Numbered from the stretch's first letter, positions 8,423 through 18,203 are shown. The stretch is DNA of 64,000 nucleotides from Sphingobacterium sp. SYP-B4668 (GCF_027627455.1 NZ_CP115483.1:1240001-1304000); one strand, 5' to 3'. A program made the numbers and translations. The notes: generated by a model not told the origin, from the sequence alone.

Positions 8423-9093
8423 AGAAGCAACTTATCATCCTGCTGTTTATCTGTCTTTCAAAGATGACTTTCGCCCAGAGCTATGTGACGATCATCTATG
8501 ATGCCAAGCATCTTGCCATCGTAAACGAAAACGGTGCTGTCAGGTTGATTTCCGAACAGACCCATAACAATATGCTCGGCAACATCTGCGGACGGATCGA
8601 CGATATTAACGTCAATCTTTCTTCCGTGGTGCTGGTGCAGAACATGATCCACCGATCATTGACCGAAGTGGATCGGGCATTGAAGTCCGGCCGCTCCGCG
8701 CTCCATATTTCGAGGCTTGTTCAGGACATCGCCACCCACAGCACGAAGATGCTCGAAACTGCCAAAGGCGAACCGTGGTTATTGCTCTTTGCCGAGGACG
8801 TTGCCCGCCAGCTAAAGGACAGGGGCATAAACCTTGCCGCCGAAGTATCCGACTTCGTGCTACAAGAGGGAAAAAACGTGCTGATGGACTACGAAAAAAG
8901 AGACCACCTCATGCGCAAGATCATTCTGGAACTGAAAGTAATCCGGGCATTGGTATTCAGCATGGAAAGGTCAATGTATTGGGCGAAGATCAACGGTGTA
9001 CTGAAAATGGCGAACCCATACCGAAACTTTATCAATATGGACAAACGCAAAGCGGACGAGATCATAAGGAACTATTATCTACTAAAGGACTGA
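8419..9093 (+). CDS. Exported tra-operon protein, paralogue C
   Basis: 224 residues with a signal peptide ending near TFAQ. It is closely similar to the gene at 7104: shared EPWLLLFAEDVARQLKDR, VLMDYEKRDHL, MYWAKINGVLKMANPYRNFINMDKRKADEIIRN. The protein is helical and lacks an enzyme motif. It is the third of three tandem paralogues, consistent with gene amplification inside the tra operon. It overlaps the previous gene by 4 bases and is followed after 2 bases by the next. Confidence 0.75.
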   Translation: MKKQLIILLFICLSKMTFAQSYVTIIYDAKHLAIVNENGAVRLISEQTHNNMLGNICGRIDDINVNLSSVVLVQNMIHRSLTEVDRALKSGRSALHISRLVQDIATHSTKMLETAKGEPWLLLFAEDVARQLKDRGINLAAEVSDFVLQEGKNVLMDYEKRDHLMRKIILELKVIRALVFSMERSMYWAKINGVLKMANPYRNFINMDKRKADEIIRNYYLLKD

Positions 9094-9095
9094 AC

Positions 9096-9884
9096 ATGAA
9101 AACAAAATACATCACAGGGCTACTGCTGTTCCTATTTTCCATTACGGGAACGATGGCGCAGAACGTGAAGCGACAGACCGATAAACATATCGTAAACCAA
9201 CAGGAACGCATGGTTCATAAGCAATGGGATCGAAAGAAGTTTACGCCGACCAAAGGTTTTTTGGGACTGAACTACCAATATTGGCTCACCTGGGCGTGGC
9301 ACCCCAATTACCCCAAGACTGACCGCCGACCGTTGAGCGGTACAGGGCCACAGACCTTGCGCATGGGTATGGTACTGGCCATGCAACAGACAGACGAAGC
9401 CTATAAAAAACATGCAGATACCATCCGAAATGTGGCGGTGACCGAAGCCCTCAATTATTCCGGTCTGGTCACGGATGTCGATCCTTTGTGGCTTCTGTAT
9501 TACCGCAAGGAATTTGGAAACCTTATCGACGGAACAGAGGCCGATCCACTTGCCGGACTTTCACCGGACGTGGGGGATTATTTGAGAAATAAAGGTCTAT
9601 TGGAGTGGTACAGCGAAGAACGTGCAGAACTCAAAGAACGGTTGGAAGCAGCCCGAACGACCACGCTTGACCGTGGCAGCCGTATCATGGCCTATCACCG
9701 TTTGCTTGGGGAACATAGAAAACTACTGTCCGCATGGGAAGCTAAAAAGAACTATGCCGCCAAATTCCTTTTATTGGCGGGGAGCCGTGACCGCCTGCAA
9801 AGCGATAACCCCGATCTGCCGGAGTTTGCAACGGATCGTTCCGACGTACAGATTGCGGAGGACATCCTAAAAAGAACCCAATAA
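9096..9884 (+). CDS. Exported conjugative transposon protein (TraI region, DUF5045-like?)
   Basis: 262 residues with a signal peptide ending near GTMAQ. The body contains the Trp-rich stretch YQYWLTWAWHPNYPKTDRR and later charged helices. The frame stays open far upstream, but the ATG at 9096, 2 bases after the previous stop, gives the signal peptide and is chosen. It directly precedes traJ, where Bacteroidetes elements carry exported proteins of unknown function. The DUF5045 link is a memory-based guess. Confidence 0.65.
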   Translation: MKTKYITGLLLFLFSITGTMAQNVKRQTDKHIVNQQERMVHKQWDRKKFTPTKGFLGLNYQYWLTWAWHPNYPKTDRRPLSGTGPQTLRMGMVLAMQQTDEAYKKHADTIRNVAVTEALNYSGLVTDVDPLWLLYYRKEFGNLIDGTEADPLAGLSPDVGDYLRNKGLLEWYSEERAELKERLEAARTTTLDRGSRIMAYHRLLGEHRKLLSAWEAKKNYAAKFLLLAGSRDRLQSDNPDLPEFATDRSDVQIAEDILKRTQ

Positions 9885-9902
9885 CCAAAATCAAATTACT
9901 TT

Positions 9903-11045
9903 ATGGACTTTATGAACATGACGGGGCTAATGCCCCGTTTTTTATTGCAGGGAAATCCTGTAAACGTGCCCGATTCCTTTAAAGACACGTTCAATTTTTT
10001 ACAGGGGAACGGTGTCTATGAGGAGGGTGTCATGCACTTTCTCAAAGGCATGAAAAACACGATATGGACGCACTTCGATACGTTCATCACCGATGCACAG
10101 GCCCTTGCCGCCATTTTCATGCTCATATTCTTTGCCATCAAATCGTACGAAATGATGGCGGGCGACAAAAAAATGGAAATCATGCCTTTGTTGCGACCTT
10201 TCGGGCTCGTGATGGTCATTATCTGGTGGGGAACGTTTACCCGCGTACTTGCATACCCCACGGACATCGTTGCCGCCAAAACGGAAAGCCTGTTTGACAG
10301 CGGACAGATCGAAGTTAACAACCTACGCCTGCAACGTGCAAAACTCATGGTTGACGTTGCCGATCAACTGACCACCATACAGGCCGAAACCGAAATCGCC
10401 GAAAAAGAAGCGGATACGTGGTACGGTCAGGCATGGGATGCGGTTACCTCAACCGTAAAAGAGGGTTTTGCTTCGGTATGGAACCCAATCGTTGAACTTA
10501 AAAACCGTATGCAAGTAGGGTTACAGCTACTGGCGACCTATACCTTAGAAACGTTGGCCGTCTGGGTATTGCGCATCTGCGTTTATATCATATTCATTAT
10601 ACAGATCATCTATTCGACCATCCTTATCATTTTAGGCCCGTTTAGTGTTGCCGTAAGTATCCTGCCTGCCTTTAGGGATTCCTTTGGTACGTGGATAGCC
10701 CGGTTTATCGCCGTTAACCTCTATTCGGGCATTGCGTATCTGGTCATGCACGTAGCCAGTCTATTCCAACAATATGCAATGGAAGCCGAGATCACCCGTT
10801 ATCAGCAACTCCTTGAAAGCACGGGCGACACATTGGAGAAAATGGGCTGGTTTGCGGGCAACGGAATTTTGAGTTTCGGTATCGTCATCGTAACGTTCCT
10901 GATCGGAGGACTGACCATGCTCACCGTGCCGAGTATCAGCACATGGATCGTATCGACATCCGGCATCACCTCTGCCGCCAGTACAATGGGACGCGGAGCA
11001 TCCAATATGGGACGTGCTGCAAGAAAGATCATCGCCAAGTTTTAA
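9903..11045 (+). CDS. traJ: TraJ, polytopic conjugation protein (VirB6/TrbL-like)
   Basis: 380 residues with several membrane helices: one near residues 60-80, one near 95-110, a pair around 215-255, and others near 270-290 and 320-345. These flank a long soluble central segment. Size, order and the helix-rich ILGPFSVAVSILPAF region fit TraJ of Bacteroidetes elements, the VirB6/TrbL-like inner-membrane channel protein. The C-terminus is Gly/Ala/Ser rich. It starts 18 bases after the previous gene. Confidence 0.9.
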   Translation: MDFMNMTGLMPRFLLQGNPVNVPDSFKDTFNFLQGNGVYEEGVMHFLKGMKNTIWTHFDTFITDAQALAAIFMLIFFAIKSYEMMAGDKKMEIMPLLRPFGLVMVIIWWGTFTRVLAYPTDIVAAKTESLFDSGQIEVNNLRLQRAKLMVDVADQLTTIQAETEIAEKEADTWYGQAWDAVTSTVKEGFASVWNPIVELKNRMQVGLQLLATYTLETLAVWVLRICVYIIFIIQIIYSTILIILGPFSVAVSILPAFRDSFGTWIARFIAVNLYSGIAYLVMHVASLFQQYAMEAEITRYQQLLESTGDTLEKMGWFAGNGILSFGIVIVTFLIGGLTMLTVPSISTWIVSTSGITSAASTMGRGASNMGRAARKIIAKF

Positions 11046-11066
11046 CCCTTTTACACACTTCATTTC

Positions 11067-11687
11067 ATGATAATAAAAAATATCGAAGCCAAGATCAGGC
11101 TTGCCACCTTTATTGCAGGGGCAAGCCTGATCGCCGCCCTGCTCATGGTGGTGGCCGTGTCTTTTTTTGCCTACAAACAGGTCGGCAATGCACGGAAATC
11201 CGTATATATACTTGATGCCAATAATGTACCCATGTCCGCAAGCCAAACCGACGTAGAGGTAAACAGGCCCGTGGAATACCGTACACATATCAACCTTTTT
11301 CATTCACTGTTCTTTACGCTCGCGCCCGACGAAAAGTTTATCGAATACCAGATGAAAAAAGCCATGTACCTGATCGATGAATCCGGTGCATTGCAGTACA
11401 ACAACCTGCGGGAAAAGGGATTTTTCAATTCCGTGCTATCGTCCAGCTCCGTGCTCACCATCCAGACGGACTCCATCCACGTCGATCCGGTAAAGAAATA
11501 CTTTAAGTTTTATGGCAAACAGACCATAGATCGGCGCAGCTCTACCGTAATACGCTCGCTGGTCACCGAGGGCTATTTACGGGACCTTGAAATGCGCACG
11601 GAGAACAATGGTCATGGTGTACTGATAACCCGATGGAAAACACTCGAAAACAAAGATATATCCTATGTTCAAAAAAATAACTTCTAA
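11067..11687 (+). CDS. traK: TraK conjugation protein (VirB8-like)
   Basis: 206 residues: a short cytoplasmic N-terminus, one membrane helix (about residues 13-36), then a periplasmic domain. The sequence features typical of TraK are the MIIKNIEAKIRLA start, the HINLFHSLFFTLAPDEKFIEYQMKKA segment split over about residues 76-101, and a late TEGYLRDLEMRTENNGHG. This bitopic layout is that of VirB8-type scaffold proteins. Overlaps traL by 23 bases. Confidence 0.9.
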   Translation: MIIKNIEAKIRLATFIAGASLIAALLMVVAVSFFAYKQVGNARKSVYILDANNVPMSASQTDVEVNRPVEYRTHINLFHSLFFTLAPDEKFIEYQMKKAMYLIDESGALQYNNLREKGFFNSVLSSSSVLTIQTDSIHVDPVKKYFKFYGKQTIDRRSSTVIRSLVTEGYLRDLEMRTENNGHGVLITRWKTLENKDISYVQKNNF

Positions 11688-12105
11688 CCGACCACCCGAC
11701 ACTACCTTGTGGGCAGCTTTTTACAGGGAGTTTGGCAAGTACATCGATGGGAGCATCACACGTACCAAACGGTTTCTTGAAGCCCGGCCACGTGCGGTAT
11801 TTTCGGCAATGGTGGTAAGCATCCTCGTTTCCGTTGGATGCTTTCTTTTTCTCCCAAAGGAAATACCGAAGAAAGAACCCTTACAACTTTCGGTACAACA
11901 GCCCCTAATGGACGGAATGGGCGGTATCGTCACCACCGTTTCAGCTTTAAAGGAACTGCTTGAAATCCGTACCGTCCTTGACACGCTTATGCAAAAGGAC
12001 AGTTTGGACAGTGCCGACAGCCTGCTGATGGAAAGTGCCATCGACAGGATGCAGATACTCGAAAAGCGACTGGCCGAAGCAAACAAACACCAAAATTCAC
12101 CCTAA
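11665..12105 (+). CDS. TraL-like small bitopic conjugation protein
   Basis: 146 residues. A basic N-terminal region (about 1-45) leads into one membrane helix (about residues 47-66), then a periplasmic helical tail rich in Asp/Ser/Leu. Length, topology and place between traK and traM match TraL of Bacteroidetes elements. Begins inside the end of traK (23-base overlap), so expression is probably coupled. Confidence 0.75.
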   Translation: MFKKITSNRPPDTTLWAAFYREFGKYIDGSITRTKRFLEARPRAVFSAMVVSILVSVGCFLFLPKEIPKKEPLQLSVQQPLMDGMGGIVTTVSALKELLEIRTVLDTLMQKDSLDSADSLLMESAIDRMQILEKRLAEANKHQNSP

Positions 12106-12120
12106 TACAATCCAACAAAC

Positions 12121-13284
12121 ATGAAAATCAATTTCAGACAACCGCGCTATGTGCTGCCCCTCATAGCACTGCCTTTTCTATGCCTGTTTTTTTACGTCTA
12201 CCAAACAGGTTTTGCAAAGGAAGAAAAACCCCAACAAGAGGGCGATCCCTTGCAGGGCCAGATTGCCGAAGTATCGGAGGACGTGAAGAACCGCGCGCTA
12301 TCAGACAAACTTGCCGCCTACCGTGAGCAGTACCGCCGTGGTGATGGCTATACAGCAATAGGCCAGTTACAGGAAGAAAGAGCCGAACAATTCCGTTTTG
12401 ATGAACTCTACAATGAGGAAGAAAAGCGCAGGCTTGATTCCATCGAGCGGGCGCTAAAAAATCAGCGACCTGTTTCCGTTAACGGAGATTCGGAAAATGA
12501 CGACCAAGACCGAGCATTGCAACAGGCCCTTTCCTCATTACAGCGAAAACCCGAACCGACCAAAGAGGAACCGGATAGGACCGATCCGATGGAACTTTTC
12601 CGCAAACAGATGGCCTATGCGGACAGTATGGCAAGGGCGAATGACCCCGACGAACAGGCTGCCCGCAGGGAACGTGAACGCATGGAGGAAGCGAAAAAAG
12701 AACTCGAAAACCAGCCCCGTCTTTCCGTTTCCAAATACGGTACAGGTCAGGGAGCATTCAACACCATCCGCCCCGAAAGCGACAATACTTTCATTCAAGC
12801 CATCATTGACGAAAACATAACGGGTTATGCCGATTCCCGTCTACGGATACGGCTTATGGATGACCTTTTGGTCGGACAGCACATCGTTAAGAAAGGTATC
12901 CACGTTTTTGCAAGGATTTCCGGTTTTTCAGGACAACGGGTGCTGCTTACCATCACTTCCATTATGCACGAAAACAACATATTGCCCGTCCGGTTGGAAA
13001 TCTACGACAATGACGGTTCCCCCGGACTGTACGTGCCCGCGTCGGCATTCAGGGAGTTTAGCCGAGAGCTTGGCGGTAACACCACACAGGGAATTACCCT
13101 GCAACAACAGGCCGAAAACAATAGCCAGTTGGTCATGAGCGCCATTCAGCGGATGTTCCAATCCACAACGACCGCCGTATCAAAGCATATACGGAAGAAC
13201 AGGGCTAAATTAAAATTCAATACGATGGTGTACCTCATCGATCCCCAGGCACTCCGCCAAAACCAACAGAACTACAAACAGTAA
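12121..13284 (+). CDS. traM: TraM conjugation protein (VirB10-like)
   Basis: 387 residues. There is a membrane anchor at about residues 10-28, a long Glu/Arg/Gln-rich linker (about 30-215), and a C-terminal beta-rich domain starting near ITGYADSRLRIRLMDDLLVG. This linker-plus-C-terminal-domain design is that of TraM, which plays the VirB10/TrbI role of bridging inner and outer membranes. It lies 15 bases after traL and 20 bases before traN. Confidence 0.9.
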   Translation: MKINFRQPRYVLPLIALPFLCLFFYVYQTGFAKEEKPQQEGDPLQGQIAEVSEDVKNRALSDKLAAYREQYRRGDGYTAIGQLQEERAEQFRFDELYNEEEKRRLDSIERALKNQRPVSVNGDSENDDQDRALQQALSSLQRKPEPTKEEPDRTDPMELFRKQMAYADSMARANDPDEQAARRERERMEEAKKELENQPRLSVSKYGTGQGAFNTIRPESDNTFIQAIIDENITGYADSRLRIRLMDDLLVGQHIVKKGIHVFARISGFSGQRVLLTITSIMHENNILPVRLEIYDNDGSPGLYVPASAFREFSRELGGNTTQGITLQQQAENNSQLVMSAIQRMFQSTTTAVSKHIRKNRAKLKFNTMVYLIDPQALRQNQQNYKQ

Positions 13285-13304
13285 AACCATTTTAAGATTT
13301 CACC

Positions 13305-14153
13305 ATGAAAAAGAAACATCATTTTCTTATCCTTTTCCTTTTATGTTGTATCGGATATTCCGCACACAGTCAACAGGCTACGGATACCCGATTAGGAACA
13401 CTTCCCGAACTAAGCCTGCACCGTGGCCATACGGTGCATATCCTTTCACCCGAACCCATCCAATACGTTGACATTGCTTCGCACCATGTATCGGGCGACC
13501 TGCCCCTTGAAAACGTATTGCGGATCAAATTGAACGAGGATACCACGCAGACAGAACACCTCGATTATGAACTCGGAACGGTTACCATTGTAGGCGATAA
13601 CTTCGTGGCGCAATACCGCCTAACCGCCCCATTATGGGTTAATGACGAGAGCATTCCGGCCATGCTGGAAATCAAACCGGAACACACCCGGCCTTTGGAA
13701 CTTTCGGAGATCGGATTGAGCCGTAGCAATATGAAAAACCTTGCGCTTGGCCTGCTTACAAAAAGTGTTCACAATCCTGTACGAAGCACAAAGGAATACG
13801 GTGTAGTCATTGTACTTAACGGTATCAGCACATTGGGCGATTATATCTTTCTTGACGTATCATTTACCAATACCTCAAACCTTTCTTACAATGTGGATGA
13901 ACTCCGGTTTTTCATTGAGGACAAGAAAATCACCAAAGCAACGAACGTGCAGACCGTCGAGATTAAACCCTTGTGGCAATACCAACCATTGACGGAGTTT
14001 AAGAAAAGACACCGCAATGTGTTCGTACTAAAAAAGGCAACCTTTCCCGGTAGTAAGGTACTTCGGGTAACGCTCACCGAAAAACAGATTTCAGGCCGTA
14101 CGGTCAATCTAAAAATAAAGTACGGAGATATTCTGAACGCCGACACCTTTTAG
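13305..14153 (+). CDS. traN: TraN conjugation protein (DUF4138)
   Basis: 282 residues with a signal peptide ending near AHSQ. Beta-rich segments include HILSPEPIQYVDIASHHVSGDLPLEN and later FIEDKKITKATNVQTVEIKP, separated by unmatched sequence. This is the DUF4138/TraN pattern, a VirB9-like secreted core-complex protein that partners TraM. The adjacent traM-traN order supports this. Confidence 0.88.
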   Translation: MKKKHHFLILFLLCCIGYSAHSQQATDTRLGTLPELSLHRGHTVHILSPEPIQYVDIASHHVSGDLPLENVLRIKLNEDTTQTEHLDYELGTVTIVGDNFVAQYRLTAPLWVNDESIPAMLEIKPEHTRPLELSEIGLSRSNMKNLALGLLTKSVHNPVRSTKEYGVVIVLNGISTLGDYIFLDVSFTNTSNLSYNVDELRFFIEDKKITKATNVQTVEIKPLWQYQPLTEFKKRHRNVFVLKKATFPGSKVLRVTLTEKQISGRTVNLKIKYGDILNADTF

Positions 14154-14188
14154 GTCGGCTGTATCCAATCTTTGAAAATCAAATTATT

Positions 14189-16225
14189 ATGGAGGAAACC
14201 AAAGAGCAACAGGGGCTTTACCGCTCCCTGCAATTTGGCATATACCTATCCGTCGTTCTCGAAGTCTTTCTTTTTTTCTATGTAGATAGCTTCCTCTTTA
14301 CAGGAACAACCGATAACGGGTTGTTCCTGTTTGCGGAGAGACTTTCGAGAGTGCCGTTTTATGCCGAACTGATAAACAGCAAACTCTTTACACTCGTGCT
14401 GATCTGTCTGGTCTCCGTTGGAACATTGAGCCGAAAGAAAAAAGACCTCAATCCCAAGACACAGGTCGTATATCCTTTGGCATTGGGGATGCTTATCCTT
14501 TTTTCGGGCCTTTGGTTGCAGGGGCGTGAAGCAGCCCCGATATGGCAATCGGTCAATTGGTATGACCTCGCCTATATCACGAGTGCTTTTGCGGGAGCGA
14601 TTTTGGTACACATGGCAATGGACAATGTATCCAAGATCATAAGCTCCAATCTGGGAAAGGATCGCTGGAATGTCGAAGAAGAATCCTTTATGCAGCCGAC
14701 CCAGCCCGTCGTAAGCCCATATGCGATCAATATTCCGACCTTGTTCTATTACAAAGGAAAAGTCCGTAAAGGGTATATTTTAATTGAAAATATTTTTAGG
14801 GGCCTGCTTCTTTGCGGGGTTCCGGGCAGCGGAAAATCGTTTGGGATCATCATGCCGATCATCCGTCAAATGCTGGCCAATTCGTTCACCATGTGCCTAT
14901 ACGATCTGAAATACCCCGATCTCGGCAAAATTGCCTATTATCATTACCTGCTTGCCAAGCAGAACGGTCGGTGCAAGAATTACCGCTTCCATGTTATCAA
15001 CCTCAATGAACCCGAAAAAAGCAGACGGGTAAACCCTTTGAAACGGGAGTATCTTAATACCCTTGCAGATGCTTCGGAAACGGCCGAAGCGCTCGTTGAA
15101 GCGTTGAAAAAGGGAGACAAAAGCGGTGGTAGCGACCAATTCTTTACACAGTCTGCGATCAACTTCCTTGCCGCCTGTATTTACTTTTTCAGTAGCTATC
15201 AAGATGGACGCTATTCCAGTCTGCCCCATGTACTTGCCTTTCTTAATCTGTCGTATGAACAGATTTTTACGGTGCTGTTCAGTAACGGGGAGCTTGCTTC
15301 CCTTTTGTCGCCGTTCATGTCTGCCTACAAGGCGAAATCGTACGATCAACTGGAGGGGCAAGTTGGAACGCTAAAAATCTTTATCAGCAGAATGGCCACC
15401 AAAGAAACATTCTGGGTTTTCGGTGCGGATGATTTTGAACTACAGGTCAGCAATCCCAAACACCCCGGTGTTCTGGTGCTTGCCAATGACCCGCGAACCC
15501 AGAGCATCAACTCCGCTTGCCTGTCGGTGGTACTTAATCGGGTAACCAAACTTATCAATACGAAAGGCAATTTACCCATCGGTTTAGTGGTGGATGAGGC
15601 CACCAGCTTGTATATTCACCGTGTTGACCTATTGGTGGCACAGAGCAGATCCAATTTTTCCGGGGTGGTCTTGGGGCTTCAGGAGTTGCCTATGTTACGC
15701 CAACAGTACGGCAAGGAAACAGCGGAAACCATCACGTCTATTATGGGTAATGTACTGTCCGGTGCGGTCAGGAGCAAAGAAACATTAGAATGGCTGGAAC
15801 GTTTGTTTGGTAAGGTCAAACAGACGGGAGAAAGCCTAAGCATCGACCGTACGAAAACCTCGCTATCTCTGAATGAAAAACTTGAACCGCTGATACCCGC
15901 CGGAAAGATAGCATCATTAAAAGCGGGTGAAATCGTGGGTATCGTTGCTCGTGATACGATGGAAACCTACACGGGCAAATACGAGACCACGGCGGTTAAC
16001 TGCCGCGTCAATCTGGATATGGAAGCCATCAAAAAAGAAGAAGCAAATTATCGGGAACTGCCGACCTATTACGACTTTGGTGATCGAAAAGAAGAAATCC
16101 TATTGGACAATTTTTTCCGTATCAACAGGGAAGTTGAACAAATAGTCGAACAGTTTATTCCCGTTCAGGACAACATGCAATTCCCAACACCAACCGAAAC
16201 AACGGAGTACAACAAAAGAAAATAG
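14189..16225 (+). CDS. Type IV coupling protein (VirD4/TraD-like ATPase)
   Basis: 678 residues. About four N-terminal membrane helices (within residues 10-150) precede the ATPase domain with Walker A GVPGSGKS (210-217) and Walker B LVVDE (466-470). VirD4-family ATPases link the relaxase-DNA complex to the secretion channel. In many Bacteroidetes elements this gene sits by the relaxase, while here it closes the secretion operon after traN. Starts 35 bases after traN. Confidence 0.93.
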   Translation: MEETKEQQGLYRSLQFGIYLSVVLEVFLFFYVDSFLFTGTTDNGLFLFAERLSRVPFYAELINSKLFTLVLICLVSVGTLSRKKKDLNPKTQVVYPLALGMLILFSGLWLQGREAAPIWQSVNWYDLAYITSAFAGAILVHMAMDNVSKIISSNLGKDRWNVEEESFMQPTQPVVSPYAINIPTLFYYKGKVRKGYILIENIFRGLLLCGVPGSGKSFGIIMPIIRQMLANSFTMCLYDLKYPDLGKIAYYHYLLAKQNGRCKNYRFHVINLNEPEKSRRVNPLKREYLNTLADASETAEALVEALKKGDKSGGSDQFFTQSAINFLAACIYFFSSYQDGRYSSLPHVLAFLNLSYEQIFTVLFSNGELASLLSPFMSAYKAKSYDQLEGQVGTLKIFISRMATKETFWVFGADDFELQVSNPKHPGVLVLANDPRTQSINSACLSVVLNRVTKLINTKGNLPIGLVVDEATSLYIHRVDLLVAQSRSNFSGVVLGLQELPMLRQQYGKETAETITSIMGNVLSGAVRSKETLEWLERLFGKVKQTGESLSIDRTKTSLSLNEKLEPLIPAGKIASLKAGEIVGIVARDTMETYTGKYETTAVNCRVNLDMEAIKKEEANYRELPTYYDFGDRKEEILLDNFFRINREVEQIVEQFIPVQDNMQFPTPTETTEYNKRK

Positions 16226-16274
16226 TCGCCCGACTTTTAAAGGGGTATAGCCCATTAACAAAATCAAAAACATC

Positions 16275-16799
16275 ATGAAGAAATCCGAACGTTCCGCATA
16301 CCTACGGAACAGAATTGCCGTACCAAGCCTTTTTTGGGGGTGGTTGATGCTTGTTCCCTTTATGCTTTGTGGACAGGTTATCGACTATAGCCCACCGTTG
16401 GACAAGTTAAAGGTTACATCGCCATTCGGATACCGTATCCACCCGATCAGCGGTAAGGCTTCACACCATAACGGTGTTGACTTTGCCGCCCGTTCCGATC
16501 CCGTTTTCAATGTACTTGACGGCCGGGTTAAAGAAACCGGAAAACATAAGTTGCTCGGCAAGTACATACGTATAGTACATGGCGAAGTAGAAACCATTTA
16601 CGGGCATCTTTCCCATATACTCGTTTCACCGCGTGATACAGTTATAGCTGGACAGCCTATAGCCATCACCGGAAGCACAGGCAGAGCGACAGGAGAACAC
16701 CTGCATTTTTCGGTGAAATTCAACGGTAAATTCCTTGACCCTTTGAAATTCCTACGCAGGATAAAAGAACAATCAGATCAATCCTTAAACATCGAATAA
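16275..16799 (+). CDS. M23-family peptidoglycan endopeptidase of the conjugation module
   Basis: 174 residues: a basic N-terminus with a hydrophobic export segment (about 15-33), then an M23/LytM domain with SPFGYRIHP, zinc-site HNGVD (His65, Asp69) and HLHF (His142, His144). It probably opens the murein locally for channel assembly, the task done by lytic transglycosylases in other conjugation systems. Ends directly before the small ORF at 16801. Confidence 0.9.
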   Translation: MKKSERSAYLRNRIAVPSLFWGWLMLVPFMLCGQVIDYSPPLDKLKVTSPFGYRIHPISGKASHHNGVDFAARSDPVFNVLDGRVKETGKHKLLGKYIRIVHGEVETIYGHLSHILVSPRDTVIAGQPIAITGSTGRATGEHLHFSVKFNGKFLDPLKFLRRIKEQSDQSLNIE

Positions 16800-16800
16800 T

Positions 16801-16959
16801 ATGGACTATCATTTAAGATCACTGCAACAAAAACTAAGTGTTCTGGCCAGTGGTGAGGACATTGGACTGACACCAGCGGAAGCGGCCATTTATGGCGTGG
16901 AATACGCCGACGAATGGCCAGACGACGAATCCCCGGAGGTGGACGAAGATGAGCAGTAA
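16801..16959 (+). CDS. Small acidic protein, 52 residues, overlapping ardC
   Basis: A short ORF whose ATG follows the M23 stop after one base and whose stop overlaps the ardC start by 11 bases. The protein begins MDYHLRSLQQKLSV, has a short helix around LTPAEAAIYGVEYADEW and ends in an Asp/Glu-rich tail. The tight packing suggests it is translated. Acidic small proteins are frequent in antirestriction settings as DNA mimics, but nothing shows this here beyond charge and position. Confidence 0.55.
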   Translation: MDYHLRSLQQKLSVLASGEDIGLTPAEAAIYGVEYADEWPDDESPEVDEDEQ

Positions 16960-18175
16960 AAATTCAAAATCCCTGCATGAAATAGTTGCGGAGAACATTA
17001 TCAAGAAACTTGAACAGGGTACGGCCCCGTGGCAGAAGCAGTGGAATAGTAATAGTCCCGCTTTTGAACTGCCCTACAATGCGATTACGGGTAACCGTTA
17101 CAAAGGAATAAACAGCCTTTCGCTGTTATCGTCAGACCGTGAAGATCCGCGTTGGATGACGTTCAATCAGGCTTCGACAAACGGTTGGAAAGTACGAAAG
17201 GGAGAAAAAGCATCCCTGATCCAATTTGTCAAGACCCATGAACTTGTTACCAAAAGAGACGAACAGGGCAAACCGATTTTGGATGAAAAAGGTAAACCTG
17301 TAAAAGCCAAAGTAGGTCTGAACCGGGCAATCATTACCAGCGCATGGGTATTCAATGCGCAACAGGTCGATGGCATCGAACCTTTGGTAAAACCCGACGT
17401 AAAGCAATTCCAATGGGATGCTATTCAAAGAGCGGAAAATATCATTCAGGCGTCGGGAGCAGACATAACCCACAAAGCAGGAGATCGAGCCTATTACAGT
17501 CCGGCACTCGACAGTATCACTATGCCCATGCGTGAACAATTCGACGCATCGGATAAGTATTATGCCACGCTGCTCCATGAGCTCGGCCATTGGACGGGGC
17601 ATAAAGACCGTCTGGATAGAAGTATGATTGGCAGCTTTGGGACAGAGGGCTATGCCCGCGAAGAACTCCGTGCCGAAATCGCTTCGATGCTTATCGGTCA
17701 GGAACTCAACATTGGCCATGATCCAGGCCAGCACATTGCCTACGTGGACAGTTGGATACAGATATTGCGTGACACACCTTTTGAAATACATGCCGCCGCT
17801 GCCGATGCGGAAAAAATCCTTAATTACCTTTTGACATTTGAGCAAAAAAGGGAAATCAAAGCAGTCGCTAATGTTCAGGCCGAGGAACGGGCCGAAGCAA
17901 GACCACAAAGGACAAAAGAAAGCAGCCTTTCTATAGGTGATGAAATTGCCTATAACAATGCCGTCTACAAAGTGCAAGGTCATCTGAAACGTGGCCGTAT
18001 GCGTGTGGAAGACCTGACTACGGGAAATATTTTCCCGCTATCGAAAACTGATCGGCTATACGGTTCACTGCTCCACGCCAAACAGCATCCCGATGCTGTT
18101 AAGGTAAGTGAAGAACTGCACCGCCCGGTACACGCCGAAAAGGAAGCTGTTGCCGCCTATGGTATCAGAAGATAA
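16949..18175 (+). CDS. ardC: ArdC-type antirestriction protein (ssDNA-binding domain plus zincin)
   Basis: 408 residues. The N-terminal region (about 1-140, with KLEQGTAPWQKQW and NAITGNRYKGINSL) is the ArdC/DUF1738 ssDNA-binding domain. The middle carries a zincin-like metallopeptidase domain with HELGH (residues 210-214) in a LLHELGHWTGH context. ArdC proteins protect entering single-stranded DNA from host restriction. The start at 16949 is preferred over an upstream in-frame ATG at 16892, because it gives the typical N-terminus and lies next to the small upstream ORF. Confidence 0.9.
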   Translation: MSSKNSKSLHEIVAENIIKKLEQGTAPWQKQWNSNSPAFELPYNAITGNRYKGINSLSLLSSDREDPRWMTFNQASTNGWKVRKGEKASLIQFVKTHELVTKRDEQGKPILDEKGKPVKAKVGLNRAIITSAWVFNAQQVDGIEPLVKPDVKQFQWDAIQRAENIIQASGADITHKAGDRAYYSPALDSITMPMREQFDASDKYYATLLHELGHWTGHKDRLDRSMIGSFGTEGYAREELRAEIASMLIGQELNIGHDPGQHIAYVDSWIQILRDTPFEIHAAAADAEKILNYLLTFEQKREIKAVANVQAEERAEARPQRTKESSLSIGDEIAYNNAVYKVQGHLKRGRMRVEDLTTGNIFPLSKTDRLYGSLLHAKQHPDAVKVSEELHRPVHAEKEAVAAYGIRR

Positions 18176-18203
18176 AATCTAAAACTTAACAAACAATTAC
18201 ATC

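Noticed and set aside
8775..9884. Long version of the protein ending at 9884
   Set aside because: The first 107 residues run inside the previous gene and look like shadow coding; the signal peptide begins at 9096.
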